64,000 bases of DNA. Source: Pegoplata infirma. Taxonomy: Eukaryota > Arthropoda > Insecta > Diptera > Anthomyiidae. This document shows positions 1-12,250 of the stretch, piece after piece (the first letter of the stretch is position 1; the number at the start of each line of letters is the position of its first letter). The stretch is from contig OY992537.1 of the NCBI GenBank assembly GCA_963921195.1, positions 19,788,642 through 19,852,641 of the forward strand. Reading direction: 5' to 3'. The translations under genes and the position numbers were made by a program. The notes under the pieces are model-generated. The model did not search any database, was not told where the DNA came from, and saw only the letters and a program-made list of their open reading frames with translations.

Positions 1-325
1 TTTAAGCATTATTTCAAATTTAATTTTGTTTATTTAGCCACTATATTTAAATAAATGGTACAGTTTGATTGGTCAAATAACGTATTTTTTTTAGGTTGAT
101 TTAATAGTTTTATATATCCCCTTCCATACAAAATGCTCAGTATTATAAATTTTAGTTACACTTATTTTTAATATTTTTTTTAATATAAAGGACAATTTTA
201 TAATAAAATATAAATACTAACAAGCTTAAAATACATACTTAGCATGATCAGTGACAACTAAATTTTTCTATAGAAACTTTCTCATAGACAATTTTTCTAT
301 AGAAAAAAAAGACAATTCTTCTTTA
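1..325. repeat. Outer segment of long foldback arm, left side
   Basis: This segment is the reverse complement, with few differences, of about 29140-29464. Both arms share the CTAGTTGTCACTGATCATGC-like stretch, the TTGACCAATCAAACTGTACC-like stretch and the outer AAATTTGAAATAATGCTTAAA end. The inner part enters a degenerate minisatellite built from TTTTCTATAGAAAA palindromes joined by GACAATT. The arm is interrupted at 325 by the element 326-23882 and resumes at 23883. Since the window starts inside or at the edge of the arm, the true terminus is not known. There is no coding sequence. Confidence 0.8.
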
Positions 326-1219
326 TACGGTATTTACACCAACAAAAACAACTTGGTTTTGAATATTTTTTTGATTTTTGGCAAAAACTACATATATTTT
401 CCATACAATTTAAAAGCTGCATTCAGGCTTTAAAAACTGCGAATAACTATCGTAGTTTGTAGTTTAGTTTATTTCTACTACACGAACATTTCACTAGCTT
501 GAGAAAAACTAACTGCACAATTGTTTCTTTGCACACGTAGTGTAGTTTTTGTTTTTGATAAACTAACAGTTATTCCTATTGCTACTGCTCACATAGGCAA
601 CAAAAAACAAAACTACACTAGCAGTGGAAGTTAAAAAGTTGAATGTTGTGCTGACCTCCACTAGTAGTTTTTACTTCGTGAAAATAGTGCACAACTTCGT
701 AAAATGATTATAAACTGTTAGTCTTTCGTTTATTGACTACGCAACAGCTAAACATATGACTACATTGGGGCTGTTAAATTGAATTTAATGTACTTGTTTG
801 ACAAAAATGACATGATTTGTATAAGAATAATATATTTTTAAAAACGCAATAACGCGAAAATAAATTAATGGACGTATATTTTTTTATTATTTTTTTTTTA
901 AGCAAAAATTAATGAAATAAATTTAAATAATTTATTTATGAGTATTTAATATTATAATTGCATATTTTGTGAAAAATCAAAGCAGAGCTTGAAAAGAATC
1001 AATTCTAAAATGAAAACAGAAAAACGCATTCAACGGTTTAAAACAATACAGGTTTTTATTTGTATGAATAAATTACAAAAAAATACTTGTAATTGCACTT
1101 TTTTATTTCACTTAGAAGACGGGCGTAGTTGTTTTTTTTGCACGTTCTTTACAGTATCACAAAAGAAGCCATACTGAAACTTCGTGTTAATCCTTTCTCT
1201 TTTATTTTTACCTCCACAT

Positions 1220-4200
1220 CACTGATGCCAACTATTTTTTAAAAAATGTAGCTAGATCGGACCAAAAAATAGCTAGAAATAGCTAAATTTATAAACAGTT
1301 AAAAAATCTAGCTATTTTGTAGCTAGATTCTTATAAACAGTTAAAAAATCTAGCTATTTTATAGCTAGATTAAGGATTTGTGCGTTTTAAAAGGATTTAT
1401 TTGTTAAACTTTTTAATTTAATAATAAAATAAGTTAGTTTTGGTATTAAAAAGAATATTTTAATATATTTTTATTAAATTTTGCAAACAAAAAACTTCAA
1501 ATAGTTATATTTTGTATCGCAGATAAAATATATATCGGGAAACAAACGATTTGCCGGTTATATTGCCGAGATGATAAATTTGCCGAGATCATAAATCGAA
1601 TTCGTATCGCCGGCGATAAACCCTTAGGAAGAAACTGTTACCCGACGGCAATACATCCCGGCGATACGGCAAATATTCGTCTTGGCGATAAATGGGCAAT
1701 GTCGCCAAATAATCATTTAAACGAAAAATAAAAGATTTGTATGAATCGCCGGAATATCAGTAAAATGATAATCCGGCGATACAGCTATATCGATTCCCTG
1801 AAGCTGAAAATAGGCATTATTTTTTTATTCATATTTTGGTCATATTAATAAATGTGAAATCCTCTATTTGTATTTTTTTTTAACAGGTTATATAACAGAC
1901 GTTAATGGACCGTATTAATACGAGTTATGTACCAATATTGCAACACAACAAAAATGGCTTAATTTTTGTTTTATTATTTATAAAAAAATCTTGGTTTTCA
2001 AAATGGTGTTTTGTGTAAATAACGGACGTATTCATAACAAAAACTGGTGGCTATCAGCAGCTGCTAAAATTTTCAACACAAAATTTTATTGAAGCGAATT
2101 CTTGGTTAGAAGCTTGATGATAGCCACTCATTTTTTGATCATAAATACGGATGTAAAAGTTTTATCCGTTATTCAAAAAATGAAAATTATTATATTTTTA
2201 GCCCCCATAGCTGTTTTCTCATTGTTGGTACTAAACTTCATTTTCTATGGGTTTTGCCTATAAGATACTTCCCGGTGAAAAATGTCAGATGTTATTCATA
2301 TATTATTCATATATGCTCGTCCATACATATGTATTACATATATGAAGCAAATGCGAAAATTGGCGGCATATGTAAATATATGGACACATATGATCACATA
2401 TGTAACATATATTTTTTTAATTCCGTTTTGCATTTTGGTGTAAAGAATTTCATTAAAATTGTTTTAGAAAAAAAATGCTTCACTATTTTTTAAGTCTTAA
2501 AATTTTTTTTAAATTTCAGAAAAAAACTTTTTCTATCCCGGTGAAAAATGTCAGATGTTATTCATATTTTATTCATATATGCTCGCCCATATATATTACA
2601 TATATGAAGCAAATGCGAAAATTGGCGGCATATGTAAATATATGGACATATATGGTCACATATGTAACATATATTTTTTTAATTCCGTTTTGCATTTTGG
2701 TGTTAAGAATTTCATTAAAATTGTTTCACTATTTTTTGAAAAATTTTTGAAGTCTTAAACATTTTTTTAAAATTCAGAAAACCCCCTTTTTATGTTTTTT
2801 TTTTAATTTTCAAAGTTCCAAAATTTTTGGTTTTTAAGTCCCAGACACAAAATTTTTTTTGGCAACTTTTTTTCGGTTTTTAATAAAAAAATATTTTAAG
2901 AAAAAAAAAAAAAAATTTGAAAAATTTTCGAAGTCGGGACATCCGATTTTTTTTTTTTAATTTTCGAAGTACCAAGTGTTTGTAGTAAAAAAATCTTTAA
3001 AAAATGTTTTTAGAAAATAAATTTTGAAAAATTTTCTAAGTCCTGAGAAAAATTCAAACATCTTGTATCGGGACACATATGGAAGTACATGTCATATATG
3101 TGCAAATGTGTACATATCTGAATTTTTTTTTTGAAAATTTTCAAAGTTTTTTTTTGGAAATTTTTTATGCGTTTTGGAGTAAAAAATTTCATTTCAAAAT
3201 TTTAGTTCAAATGCTTTTGAAATTTTTTTTTTAAATTTTATAAGTCCCAGACATATGTACGTGCAGATGTGTGCATATGTGTTTTGATACATCAGCATAT
3301 ATGAAAAAAAATCAAGAAATATTGCTGCATATATGTACTCATATGGAGCATATATGATCACATATTTTTCATATGTGATCACATATGAAACATGTATGTG
3401 CATATATGAACATTTTTCACCGGGATGTTTTTTATTTTATTTTTTTTTTTTTAAATTTTCAAAGTTCCAAAATTTTTGGTTTTTAAGTCCCAGACACAAA
3501 ATTTTTTTACTTTTTTCGGTTTTTAATAAAAAAAATAATTAAAAAATGTTTTAAGAAAAAAAAATTTTGAAAAATTTTCTAAGTTTTTTTTTTTAATTTT
3601 CGAAGTATGTACCAAGTGTTTGTAGTAAAAGTCATTAAAAACTGTTTTTAGAAAATAAATTTTGAAAAATTTTCTAAGTCCTGAGAAAAATTCAAACATC
3701 TTGTATCGGGACACATATGGAAGTACATGTCATATATGTGCAAATGTGTACATATCAGAATTTTTTTTTTTTAAATTTTCAAAGTTTTTTTTTTGGAAAT
3801 TTTTTATGCGTTTTGGAGTAAAAAATTTCATTTCAAAATTTCAGTTCAAATGCTTTTGAAATTTTTTTTGGAAAATTTTATAAGTCCCAGACATATGTAC
3901 GTGCAGATGTGTGCATATATGAAAAAAAATCAAGAAATATTGCTTCATATATGTATTCCTATGGAGCATATATGATCACATATTTTTCATATGTGATCAC
4001 ATATGAAACATGTATGTGCATATATGAACATTTTTCACCGGGTTGCTTGAATTTGAACATTTCAAGCAACTTTATAATGCAGGGAATTTCGATAAATTCT
4101 AAACTTTTGTTAGAAGTTATAACAAATATGTATCATAGAAAAACTCTGATATAATTGTTTGAAAAGTTGAAAAACAATGATGTTATACACACGTAAATAA

Positions 4201-4388
4201 CACGTTAATAAAATGTCAAAATGAAAAAATTTACAATAAAACTTTTTTAAAAAACATTTTTTTTACAAATGTTGCGACTAAAAAAAGTAGCTAGATTTGT
4301 AGCTAAGAGCTAAATGACTTTTTTTGTCGCTAGATGCAAAAAAAAAATAGCTAAATCTAGCTACAAAATAGCTAAGTTGGCAACAGTG
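1220..4388. mobile_element. hAT-like non-autonomous element
   Basis: The termini are CACTGATGCCAACT and, on the minus strand, CACTGTTGCCAACT (13 of 14 identical), with TAGCTAGAT-rich subterminal repeats on both sides. It is flanked by a perfect 8-bp duplication, CTCCACAT, at 1212-1219 and 4389-4396. This TSD length and the CACTG-TGCCAAC end resemble hAT MITEs of flies. The interior has no transposase reading frame. It contains a short GC-richer stretch (1540-1800) with repeated GCCGGCGATA words and a palindromic satellite (2271-4042). Confidence 0.85.
2271..4042. repeat. Palindromic composite repeat bounded by CCCGGTGAAAAATG
   Basis: CCCGGTGAAAAATG occurs in forward orientation at 2271 and 2537 and in reverse orientation ending at about 3424 and 4042, giving a two-forward, two-reverse layout. 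The inner material is a roughly 600-bp block (about 2830-3424) repeated at about 3450-4042. It is crowded with CATATG words, including the perfect palindrome CATATGTGATCACATATG near 3371-3388 and again near 3990. The layout looks like a small TIR element that was tandemly duplicated on each arm. A clear target duplication was not seen. The short open frames here are rich in F, K, Y and I and look random. Confidence 0.65.
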
Positions 4389-4785
4389 CTCCACATATTT
4401 GGTAATCCCGTGATAAAAAAAGGATTAATTTATGTACAATACTGTTAGATGCAATAACAATCTACCTGATTTTTTATTAGTTCATTAAAAAACAATTCAA
4501 ACAAGGTTGTACCCTTATGCATATATTTGCTTGTCAAAATATTGGGATTTCCCACGAATGAAATGAATGAGGATGATGAAAACTATTTCTGTAGTAAATT
4601 ATGTAAAAAAGAAAACTACCTGTTAGTGATCAGATCATTGGCATACAATGGAAAGGGTTAATATATTTTTAAATCCGTTTTTAAAATGCATGACAGCTGA
4701 ACAGATATTGCATATAAGATCATAGAAGGTTTTATAGCTTTGTTTTGAATACACAGGTAAAATGAATGCCCTAATGTTCTGAAAC
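4389..4785. other. Gene-free core segment of the 326-23882 element
   Basis: After the CTCCACAT duplication this AT-rich stretch belongs to the core of the large TIR element. It shows no recognisable gene, no RNA gene and no internal repeat. Confidence 0.5.
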
Positions 4786-5220
4786 GCAACGAGCAGTGAA
4801 GCAAGCCGGTCGGCGCGGCTGACGGCTGAGTCGCTAAGCCGATATTTTTCCACCAGCCGCGCCGCCGCCGATATCATCGGCTGATCGGCGGCTCAAACTC
4901 CAGCCGATTTTGGCGGTTTTGAAATTAAAAAGAGCATATTCCTCAATTTTGTTCTATTTGGATATTAAAATTTCTAAAAGTCATATTGGAATTCAAAAAA
5001 GTCCAATTAAAATATTGTAATCACAACTGCAATTAAAAAGTTCGCATTTTCAGAAAAACTAATTGAGAATACAATTTCTGAATGACTATTGGCCTTTTCT
5101 AAATTTCAAATGAAATTTCACGGTTTCAATACTTTTTTTCTAGATTTCATTTGAATTTCAACTTTTCTCAAATTTAATTGCAATTGCTGAATTTTAATTG
5201 TCTGTTTTATTTGTGTTTTA

Positions 5221-5690
5221 TAGTGCGTTTACATTGGATTTCTAATCTAGTAAATTGCGATTTTAATCTACTTTGCAATCTGTACCGTTTACATTGGCAT
5301 TTTTTACATTTGAGAAGATTAAGATTGGCATTTATAACAACAAGTTGGTAATAAATGTGTGTGACTGCGTCAAAAGACAGCGACGGTAATTAGTCGTCGT
5401 ATTATTAACAAGGACAGTGACGGCGTTTACAGATAACAATGACGGCGGCATAAATATACTTGGCGGCTTCATCAAAGCGGCAGGCTTTGTGTCGGTATTT
5501 TTCAGTGTTGGAAAATGCAAATAATAGAAATACAGAGTTGTATCTAACTTTACCAGATTGCGTTTGCCGATTAGAGTCTAAACTACTAGATTGAAAAAAA
5601 CAAATTTGTATGGGCAATCTAATAGATTGAAACTGGATTGGAGCCACAATCTACTTTAAGCTAGCTTAGAGGACCAGTGTAAATGCACTA
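5221..5690. mobile_element. MITE with TAGTGC termini and TTA target duplication
   Basis: The left end TAGTGCGTTTACATTGG pairs with the right end TAGTGCATTTACACTGG on the minus strand (15 of 17). TTA flanks both sides (5218-5220 and 5691-5693). A second inner repeat of the form ACATTGGCATTTTT supports a TIR element. TTA targeting suggests PIF/Harbinger, but a TA target with GTGC termini (Tc1/mariner style) fits the same bases. It has no coding capacity. Confidence 0.65.
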
Positions 5691-6138
5691 TTATATTGTT
5701 GGGCTTTATATTTTATAATTTAATAGGTATATTAGTTCGGTTTGAGTCCCTATTATTTCTGAGAAATAATAACTCTTGTTTACAAATTAAAAAAAATTTT
5801 GCGATCCACGGCACTTTGCATTTATTTTCAATGTAAAATCTTACACAAAATCCGAAAATGTTTTAATATTTAAAAAGTTTATGTATGTAAAAGTTATTCA
5901 TATCTTTTTTATTCAAATTCCTAATAAAATTACCTAACTTTTGCAAGAAATCCGGAATCGGTACGATCAAGGAAACCATCAGGATATTATAAGGAAGTTC
6001 AAAATTTCCTTTTTATATCCTTATAAGTATCCGAAGTTTGCAAGAAATTTCCTGTTCAAAACAGATGTGTTAAGTAGACACTCCAATAAAAAGAAAATCT
6101 AAAATCCATTAATGCATTGATTCAGTATGTCGAACAAA

Positions 6139-6225
6139 GTGAGTGACTAGAAATTTTGTACGTAAAACAAAAACAAATTTGAGTTTTTTGTTTTTGTTTT
6201 ACGTACAAATTTTGTAGTCACTCAC
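6139..6225. repeat. Short near-perfect hairpin
   Basis: The stretch beginning GTGAGTGACTAG and running through TTTTGTACGTAAAACAAAAA is mirrored a few bases later, ending CTAGTCACTCAC-like. Arms are about 39 bases with two or three mismatches and a loop of under ten bases. It probably derives from a miniature foldback element, and no target duplication was found. Confidence 0.7.
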
Positions 6226-6954
6226 TTCGACCGAGATAGCGAATCGCACCATAAGTATATCCTGAAATATTTGCAAAAGAAGTCAAAATATTGAACCAAA
6301 TTTGAATATTTTTTTCATACATTTGTTCGAACCAATTTTTATGATTTTTTTGGTAAAATTAAAAAAAAAAAGATTAAATCACATTTCCTAAAAATGTTTG
6401 CCTCCTAAAAACGAATCTGACACCAAAAAATTGTATCAAATCGCCTTCTCGAGACATAGCCATTTTTAATTTTTGTGGACCAAGTTCAAATAAATACAAA
6501 TATGAATAACTTTAACATACACGCAAAAAAAAACGGATGTAAGATTACATAAAAATCTGGCATAATCTACCTAAGTTTATACGTAAATATACAACTTTAC
6601 AAGTTATTAGACTATTTAGTTAATAAACTTAGGTAAAAAATTAGCTTACAAAACATATGACATTTATAAAAGAAAACTTTGTAAAAATGATCAAGTAAAA
6701 TTTATGAATTTAATCAAGTCAAAGTTACCACTTATTCAAATATATTATTCAATTTAACAAATTGATTCCGACATAATAAACCAAATAATTTATATCAATT
6801 AATACATTTACCTTTATATTTTTAAAATTCTTTACTACATAAATAAAACTAATCACCAAAAATGTTTTTATTTATTATTTATTATTGTTAAAAATGATAC
6901 ATTAAATTACAAAAAATCTGCAAACATAAGAAAATAAATGTAAACCTATTACTA

Positions 6955-9900
6955 TAGAAATTATTTTATCGATTATAAATTTTCAATAGAAAATTTTTTA
7001 TTGATTATATATTTTCTACAGAAAATTATAATTTTTGTATAGAAAAATTTTTATCGATGATAAATTTTCTATAGAAAATTTTTTATCGCTTATAAATTTT
7101 TTATAGAAAATTTTTTAAACGATTATAAATTTTCTATTTTCTATAAATAAAAACTTTTTATCGATTATTTCTATAGAAAATTTTCTATACGAAATTTATA
7201 ACATAATTTATAACCGATAAAAAAATTTTTATAGAAAATTTATAATAAAATTTGTAATCGATAAAAAATGTTCTATATAATAATTATAATCGATAAAAAA
7301 TTTTCTGTATAAAATTTATAATCGATAAAAAATGTTCCATACAAAATTTATAATACAATTTATATACGACAAAAAATATTTATAGAAAATTTATAATAAA
7401 ATTTATAATCGACAAAAAATTTTCCATAGAAAATTTATAATCGATAAAAAATTTTCTATACAAAATTTTTTTCGATTATAAATTTTGTATAGAAAATTTT
7501 TTATCGATTATAAATTTTCTATGGACAATTTTTTGTCGATTATAAATTTTATTATAAATTTTCTATAAAATATTCAAGAAAATTATTTTTTGTTTTAAAT
7601 TTATTTATGTTGGTCATTTTTGCAAGACTTAATCGACACGTGTTTCGGAATTTGTCAAGATTCCATTGTCAAGATTATTTAGCAAAAATAGAAACGTTAT
7701 ACTACTAAATAATCTTGACAATGGAATCTTGACAAATTCCGAAACACGTGTCGATTAAGTCTTGCAAAAATGACCAACATAAATAAATTTAAAACAAAAA
7801 ATAATTTTCTTGAAAATTATGCTATGAGAATATCATGGTTTTAATTAGTAAAGAAAATAATGACCTCGAGCCAGAATAAACATCCTCACAAAATATAATA
7901 TTTTAAAGGTCGAATAAAACAATTTTTATTTATTAATAAAAATTAATCAGAATTTTCTATAAAATTTATAATCGATAAAAAATTTTCTCTAGAAAATTTA
8001 TAATCGATAAAAAATGTTCTATAGAAAATTTATAATCTATAAAAAATTTTCTATAAAAAATTTATGATTGCTAACAAATTTTCTATGGAAAATTTATAAT
8101 CGATAACAAATTTTCTATAGAAAATTTAAAATCGCTTACAAATTCTTTATAGAAAATTTAAAATCGATAACAAATTTTTTATAGAAAATTTATAATCGAT
8201 AACGAATTTTCTATAGAAAATTTATAATCGATAAAAAATGTCAATAGAAAATTTATAATTGAAAAAAATAGGTATTTAGAAAATGTATGATCGATAACAA
8301 ATTTTCTTTAGAAAATTTGTAATCGATAACAAACAAACAAAAATTTTTATTAATTTTCTATAGAAAATTTATCAACGATAAAAAATTTTCTATAGAAAAT
8401 TTATAATCAATAAAAACTTTTCTGTAGAAAATTTAAAATCGATAAAAATTTTCTATAAAAAATTTATAATCAATAAAATTTTTTTTTTTGAAAATCCATA
8501 ATAAAATTTTTAATTTTCTATAGCAAATTTATATTCGATAACAAATTTTCTATTGTAAATTTATAATTTTATTTATCGATTAGAAATTTTTTATAGAAAT
8601 TTTTTCATCGATTATAAATTTTTTTATAAAAAATTTGTTATCGATTATAAATTTTTAAAATATTGTTATAAATATATATAGTAGATAAAAAAATTTCTAT
8701 AGACAATTTTTAATTTTCTCAGATTTAGATAATTAATCATTTGTTATCGATTATAAATTTTCCGTAAAAAATTTGTTATCGATTATAAATTTCCTATTGA
8801 AAATTTGTTATCGATTATAAATTTTCTACAGAAAATTTGTTATCGATTACAAATTTTTTATAGAAACTTTTTCAACGATTATAAATTTTCCATAAAAAAT
8901 TTGTATCGATTATAAATTTTTAAAATTTTCTAGGAATATTTTTAATCGATAAAAAAAATTTCTATAAAAAATTTATAATCAATAACAATTTTTCTACAGA
9001 AAATTTATAATCGATTACAAATTATAAATTTTATATAGAACATTTTTTATCGATTATAAATTTTCTAAAGAATTTTTTTTTATCGATTATAAATTTTTCA
9101 TAGAAAATTTCAATAATTTATTTTTAAAATTTCTTTTCTGTAGAAAATTTATGATCGATGAAAAAGTTTCTATAGCAAATTTAAAATCAATAAAAATTTT
9201 CTATAGAAAATTTATTTTCGATAACACATTATAAATTTTCTAAATCTGAGAAAATTAAAATTATAAATTTTCTATAGAAATTTTTTATTCATTATAAATT
9301 TTCTATAGAAAATTTTAAAAATTTATAATCGATAACAAATTTTTTGTAGAAAATTTATAATCGATGAAAAAGTTTGTCTATTTTTTTGTTAAAAATAATA
9401 TAATCGATAACAAATTATAAATTTTCTATAAAAATTTTTTATCGATTATAAATTTTCTATAAAAAATTTGTTATCGATTATAAATTTTCTATAGAAACTT
9501 TTTTAAGGATTATAAATTTCCTAACAATTTTTTTATAGAAAATTTATAATCGATAAAAAATTTTTATAGAAGATTTATAATTTTCTCAGATTTAGAAATT
9601 TTATAATTTGTTATCGATTATAAATTTTTTTTTTTAGAAAATTTTTTCTCGATAACTATTTTTCTACAGAAAATTTATAATTGATTGAAAAAATCAATAA
9701 CAAATTTTGTATAGAAAATTTATAATCGATAACAAATTATAAATTTTCTATAGAAAATTTTTATCGATCATAAATTTTTTTATCGATTATAAATTTTTCA
9801 TAGAAAATTTTTAATTTTTTTTTTTTAATTTCTAAATTGTTCTATAGAAAATTTATAATCGATGAAAAAGTTTCTATAGAAAATTTAAAATCGATAAAAA

Positions 9901-10380
9901 ATTTTATAGAAAATTTATTATCGATAGCAAATTTGTTACAGAAAATTTATAGTCGATAACAAAATTTCTATAATTTGCTAAAATCTGAGAAAATTAAAAT
10001 TATAAATTTTCTATACAATTTTTTTAATCGATTATATATTTTCTATAAAATTTTAAATTTTCTATAGAAAATTATAAATTTTCTATAAAATTTTAAATTT
10101 TCTATAGAAAATTATAAATTTTCTATGGAAAAATAATTTATAATCGATAAAAATTTTTTTGTCGTTTAGAAAATTTTCTATAGAAAATTTGTTATAGATT
10201 ACAAAATTTTGTTTAAAAAATTTGTTATCGATTACAAAATTATTAAATATATAATCTATAATTTTTTTTTTTAGAAAATTTATAATCGATAAAAAAATTT
10301 TCTATAGAAAATTTGTAATCGATAAAAAATGTTCTATAACAAATTTATAATCGATAAAAAACTTTTTATAACAAATTTAA
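6955..10380. repeat. Degenerate satellite of TTTTCTATAGAAAA and ATAATCGATAAA palindromes
   Basis: The region is a long series of roughly 32-bp units alternating the palindrome TTTTCTATAGAAAA with ATAATCGATAAAAAAT or its complement. Units vary in length and sequence, and the reading direction flips several times, since both modules are near-palindromic. No unit is part of a coding frame. The same CTATAG module, joined to other linkers, builds satellites at 23886-25330, 26480-29210 and 30860-33600. Confidence 0.85.
7573..7814. repeat. Perfect 110-bp inverted repeat with a 22-base loop
   Basis: Bases 7573-7682 and 7705-7814 are exact reverse complements by direct comparison, from TTCAAGAAAATTATTTTTTG at the outside to CAAGATTATTTAG at the loop. 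The loop is 7683-7704. Pairing stops abruptly at both outer edges. The arm contains non-satellite sequence (CTTAATCGACACGTGTTTCG), unlike the degenerate repeats around it. Such a hairpin could be a recent snap-back duplication, a source of hairpin RNA or an assembly artefact. Confidence 0.9.
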
Positions 10381-10703
10381 AAACTCTATTTTACTGGCAT
10401 TTTTCCAAACCTCTAAAAATTAATATCATTGATAAATCTCATCAAGCAGATTCCAACAAAGAAAAAATCAAGGATCGATGAAAAATATTTAGCGAGATAT
10501 ATTGCTTTAAAGTTAAAAGCGAAATCGCTTATATCTCGGCTTGTAATGGTCCGATCGGATTGAATAGTGTATCGTTGAAAAGATAATTTTAATCTTGATA
10601 CTAAAATCTTAAGATAAATTACACGTTATAATAACAAAAAAAAGAGAATATGTATATCCAAAATGCGACAGAAAAAAAAATCAGCTTTACTTTGAACCTT
10701 ATA

Positions 10704-10831
10704 CCCAATTTACACTTGACGTGAAATCTCGTTCGAACGAGATTTCGATCATATGGTTGTGTACAAAATGATACAGACCATATAATTGAAATCTCGTTCG
10801 AAAGAGATTTCTTCTCCGGTGTGAATAGGCC
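10704..10831. mobile_element. Small palindromic MITE (GAAATCTCGTT family, copy 1)
   Basis: Two short hairpins built from GAAATCTCGTTCGAACGAGA-type palindromes flank a centre with CATATGGTTGTGTACAAAAT and GATACAGACCATAT. The outer ends (CCCAATTTACAC and GTGTGAATAGGCC) are rough inverted repeats. A second copy at 21893-22593 is the same apart from an inserted MITE, and this copy shows the uninterrupted site GACCATATAATTG. Confidence 0.7.
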
Positions 10832-10979
10832 TTTAATTATTTGTTCCTTGATTTTTTTTTTTTCGTTGAATTCTTCGATCCTTGTAGTAAAAAAAATTTG
10901 TTTTTTTTACTTAAAAAAAAAGGAAAACAAATTTGGAGCAATGCCAGCCAAATAGAGTTGTTCCACACTCACATACCTG

Positions 10980-12250
10980 TAAAATTAATAATAAAAAAAA
11001 AAGAGATTGGGAACAAGTCAAGTTTACATCCACCCATGGAAAAATTTTGAAATTTTTTGACCTTTGACCTCTGACCCCACTGAGTTCAAAAAAAATATTT
11101 TTTTGGGGGGCAAACGCCCTCCAGAGGGTGGGCGTGGCCCTAAAGGTAAAACCGTTTTTTGGAATTTTCTCAAAAACTACTAAAGATATATGGTTGATTA
11201 ATAGCTCAAATTCAAGCTTATTTCAAGACCTTTCTTTTGGTATGCAAAAAGGGTGACATGACATAATCCCCATTACCGTTATGGGGATTATGACCAAATT
11301 CATTTCGGTCATAATCCCCATAATGGTAGTGGGGACTATGACCGAAAATTTATTGGACATAATCCCAATAAAAAACGGACATAATTCCCAGATTTATGGG
11401 CATAATGACCACGTAACAAATGGCCATAATCCCCATTATGGGGATTATGTCTTCTATACTAGTTGGTCATAGTCCCCAAAATTAAAAGAGTTTTTTTTTA
11501 CTTAAAAGTTTTCTGCGTAGCCGGCCTTCGGCCGGGCTTAGGGATTACAAACTCCATGCATTAAACCCACCCTCTCTGCAGAAAATGGGGATTATGACCA
11601 AAATTGCTTTGGACTGGCGGTTATGACCGAAAAAAGTTCGGTCGTAATCCCAACAAGGAACGGACATAATCCCTATAGGGTTTGTGACTCACTTTTTTGC
11701 ATACCAAAAGATCTTAAAATAAGCAATACAATAAGCTTTAATATAACCTTATTTTTTATTATTTACATTCGCATTTACTTTTTTTTAAAAATCGAGTGGT
11801 TTACATTTAAATGGAAAAAAAGGTTTAAATAAAAAAAAAAACTCCAGAACATTATATACCAGTGGAAAGGTCTTGACCTTAGCTTTAATTTAATTTCATA
11901 AAAAACATACCATATAATCGATGCAAAGTCAAGAAATCCGTAGTTTAGTAATTTTTTTTTTTTTAATTTTCAAACATTAAAATTTTCACACTTTCAACTA
12001 TGGCAACCCCCATCTTTTTGCACACCAAAAGAAAGGCCTTGAAATAAGCTTTAATTTGAGCCATAAATCAACCATATATGTTAAGTAGTTTTTGAGAAAA
12101 TTGCTATTTTTGTTTTAACTTTAGGGCCACGCCCACCCTCTTGTGGGCGTTTGCCCACGACAAAAGTGGTACCACTCGACTCAGAATGAAGTCCTTATTC
12201 GATTATCAAAGTTTCATCAGATTTGGATGGGTGGAGGTAAACTTGACTTA
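10980..12250. repeat. Foldback repeat with a GGGGATTATG motif array in the loop
   Basis: The outer parts (CAAGTCAAGTTTACATCCAC near 11018, and TGGAGGTAAACTTGACTT near 12231) and inner parts (GGGCGTGGCCCTAAAG near 11130 against CTTTAGGGCCACGCCC near 12118) form inverted arms. Between them (11264-11675) the words GGGGATTATG and CATAATCCCC recur many times with intervening GACC or GGTC, partly as the palindrome CATAATCCCCATTATGGGGA. A GC-rich hairpin (CCGGCCTTCGGCCGG) lies at about 11520. There is no credible protein. Confidence 0.7.
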
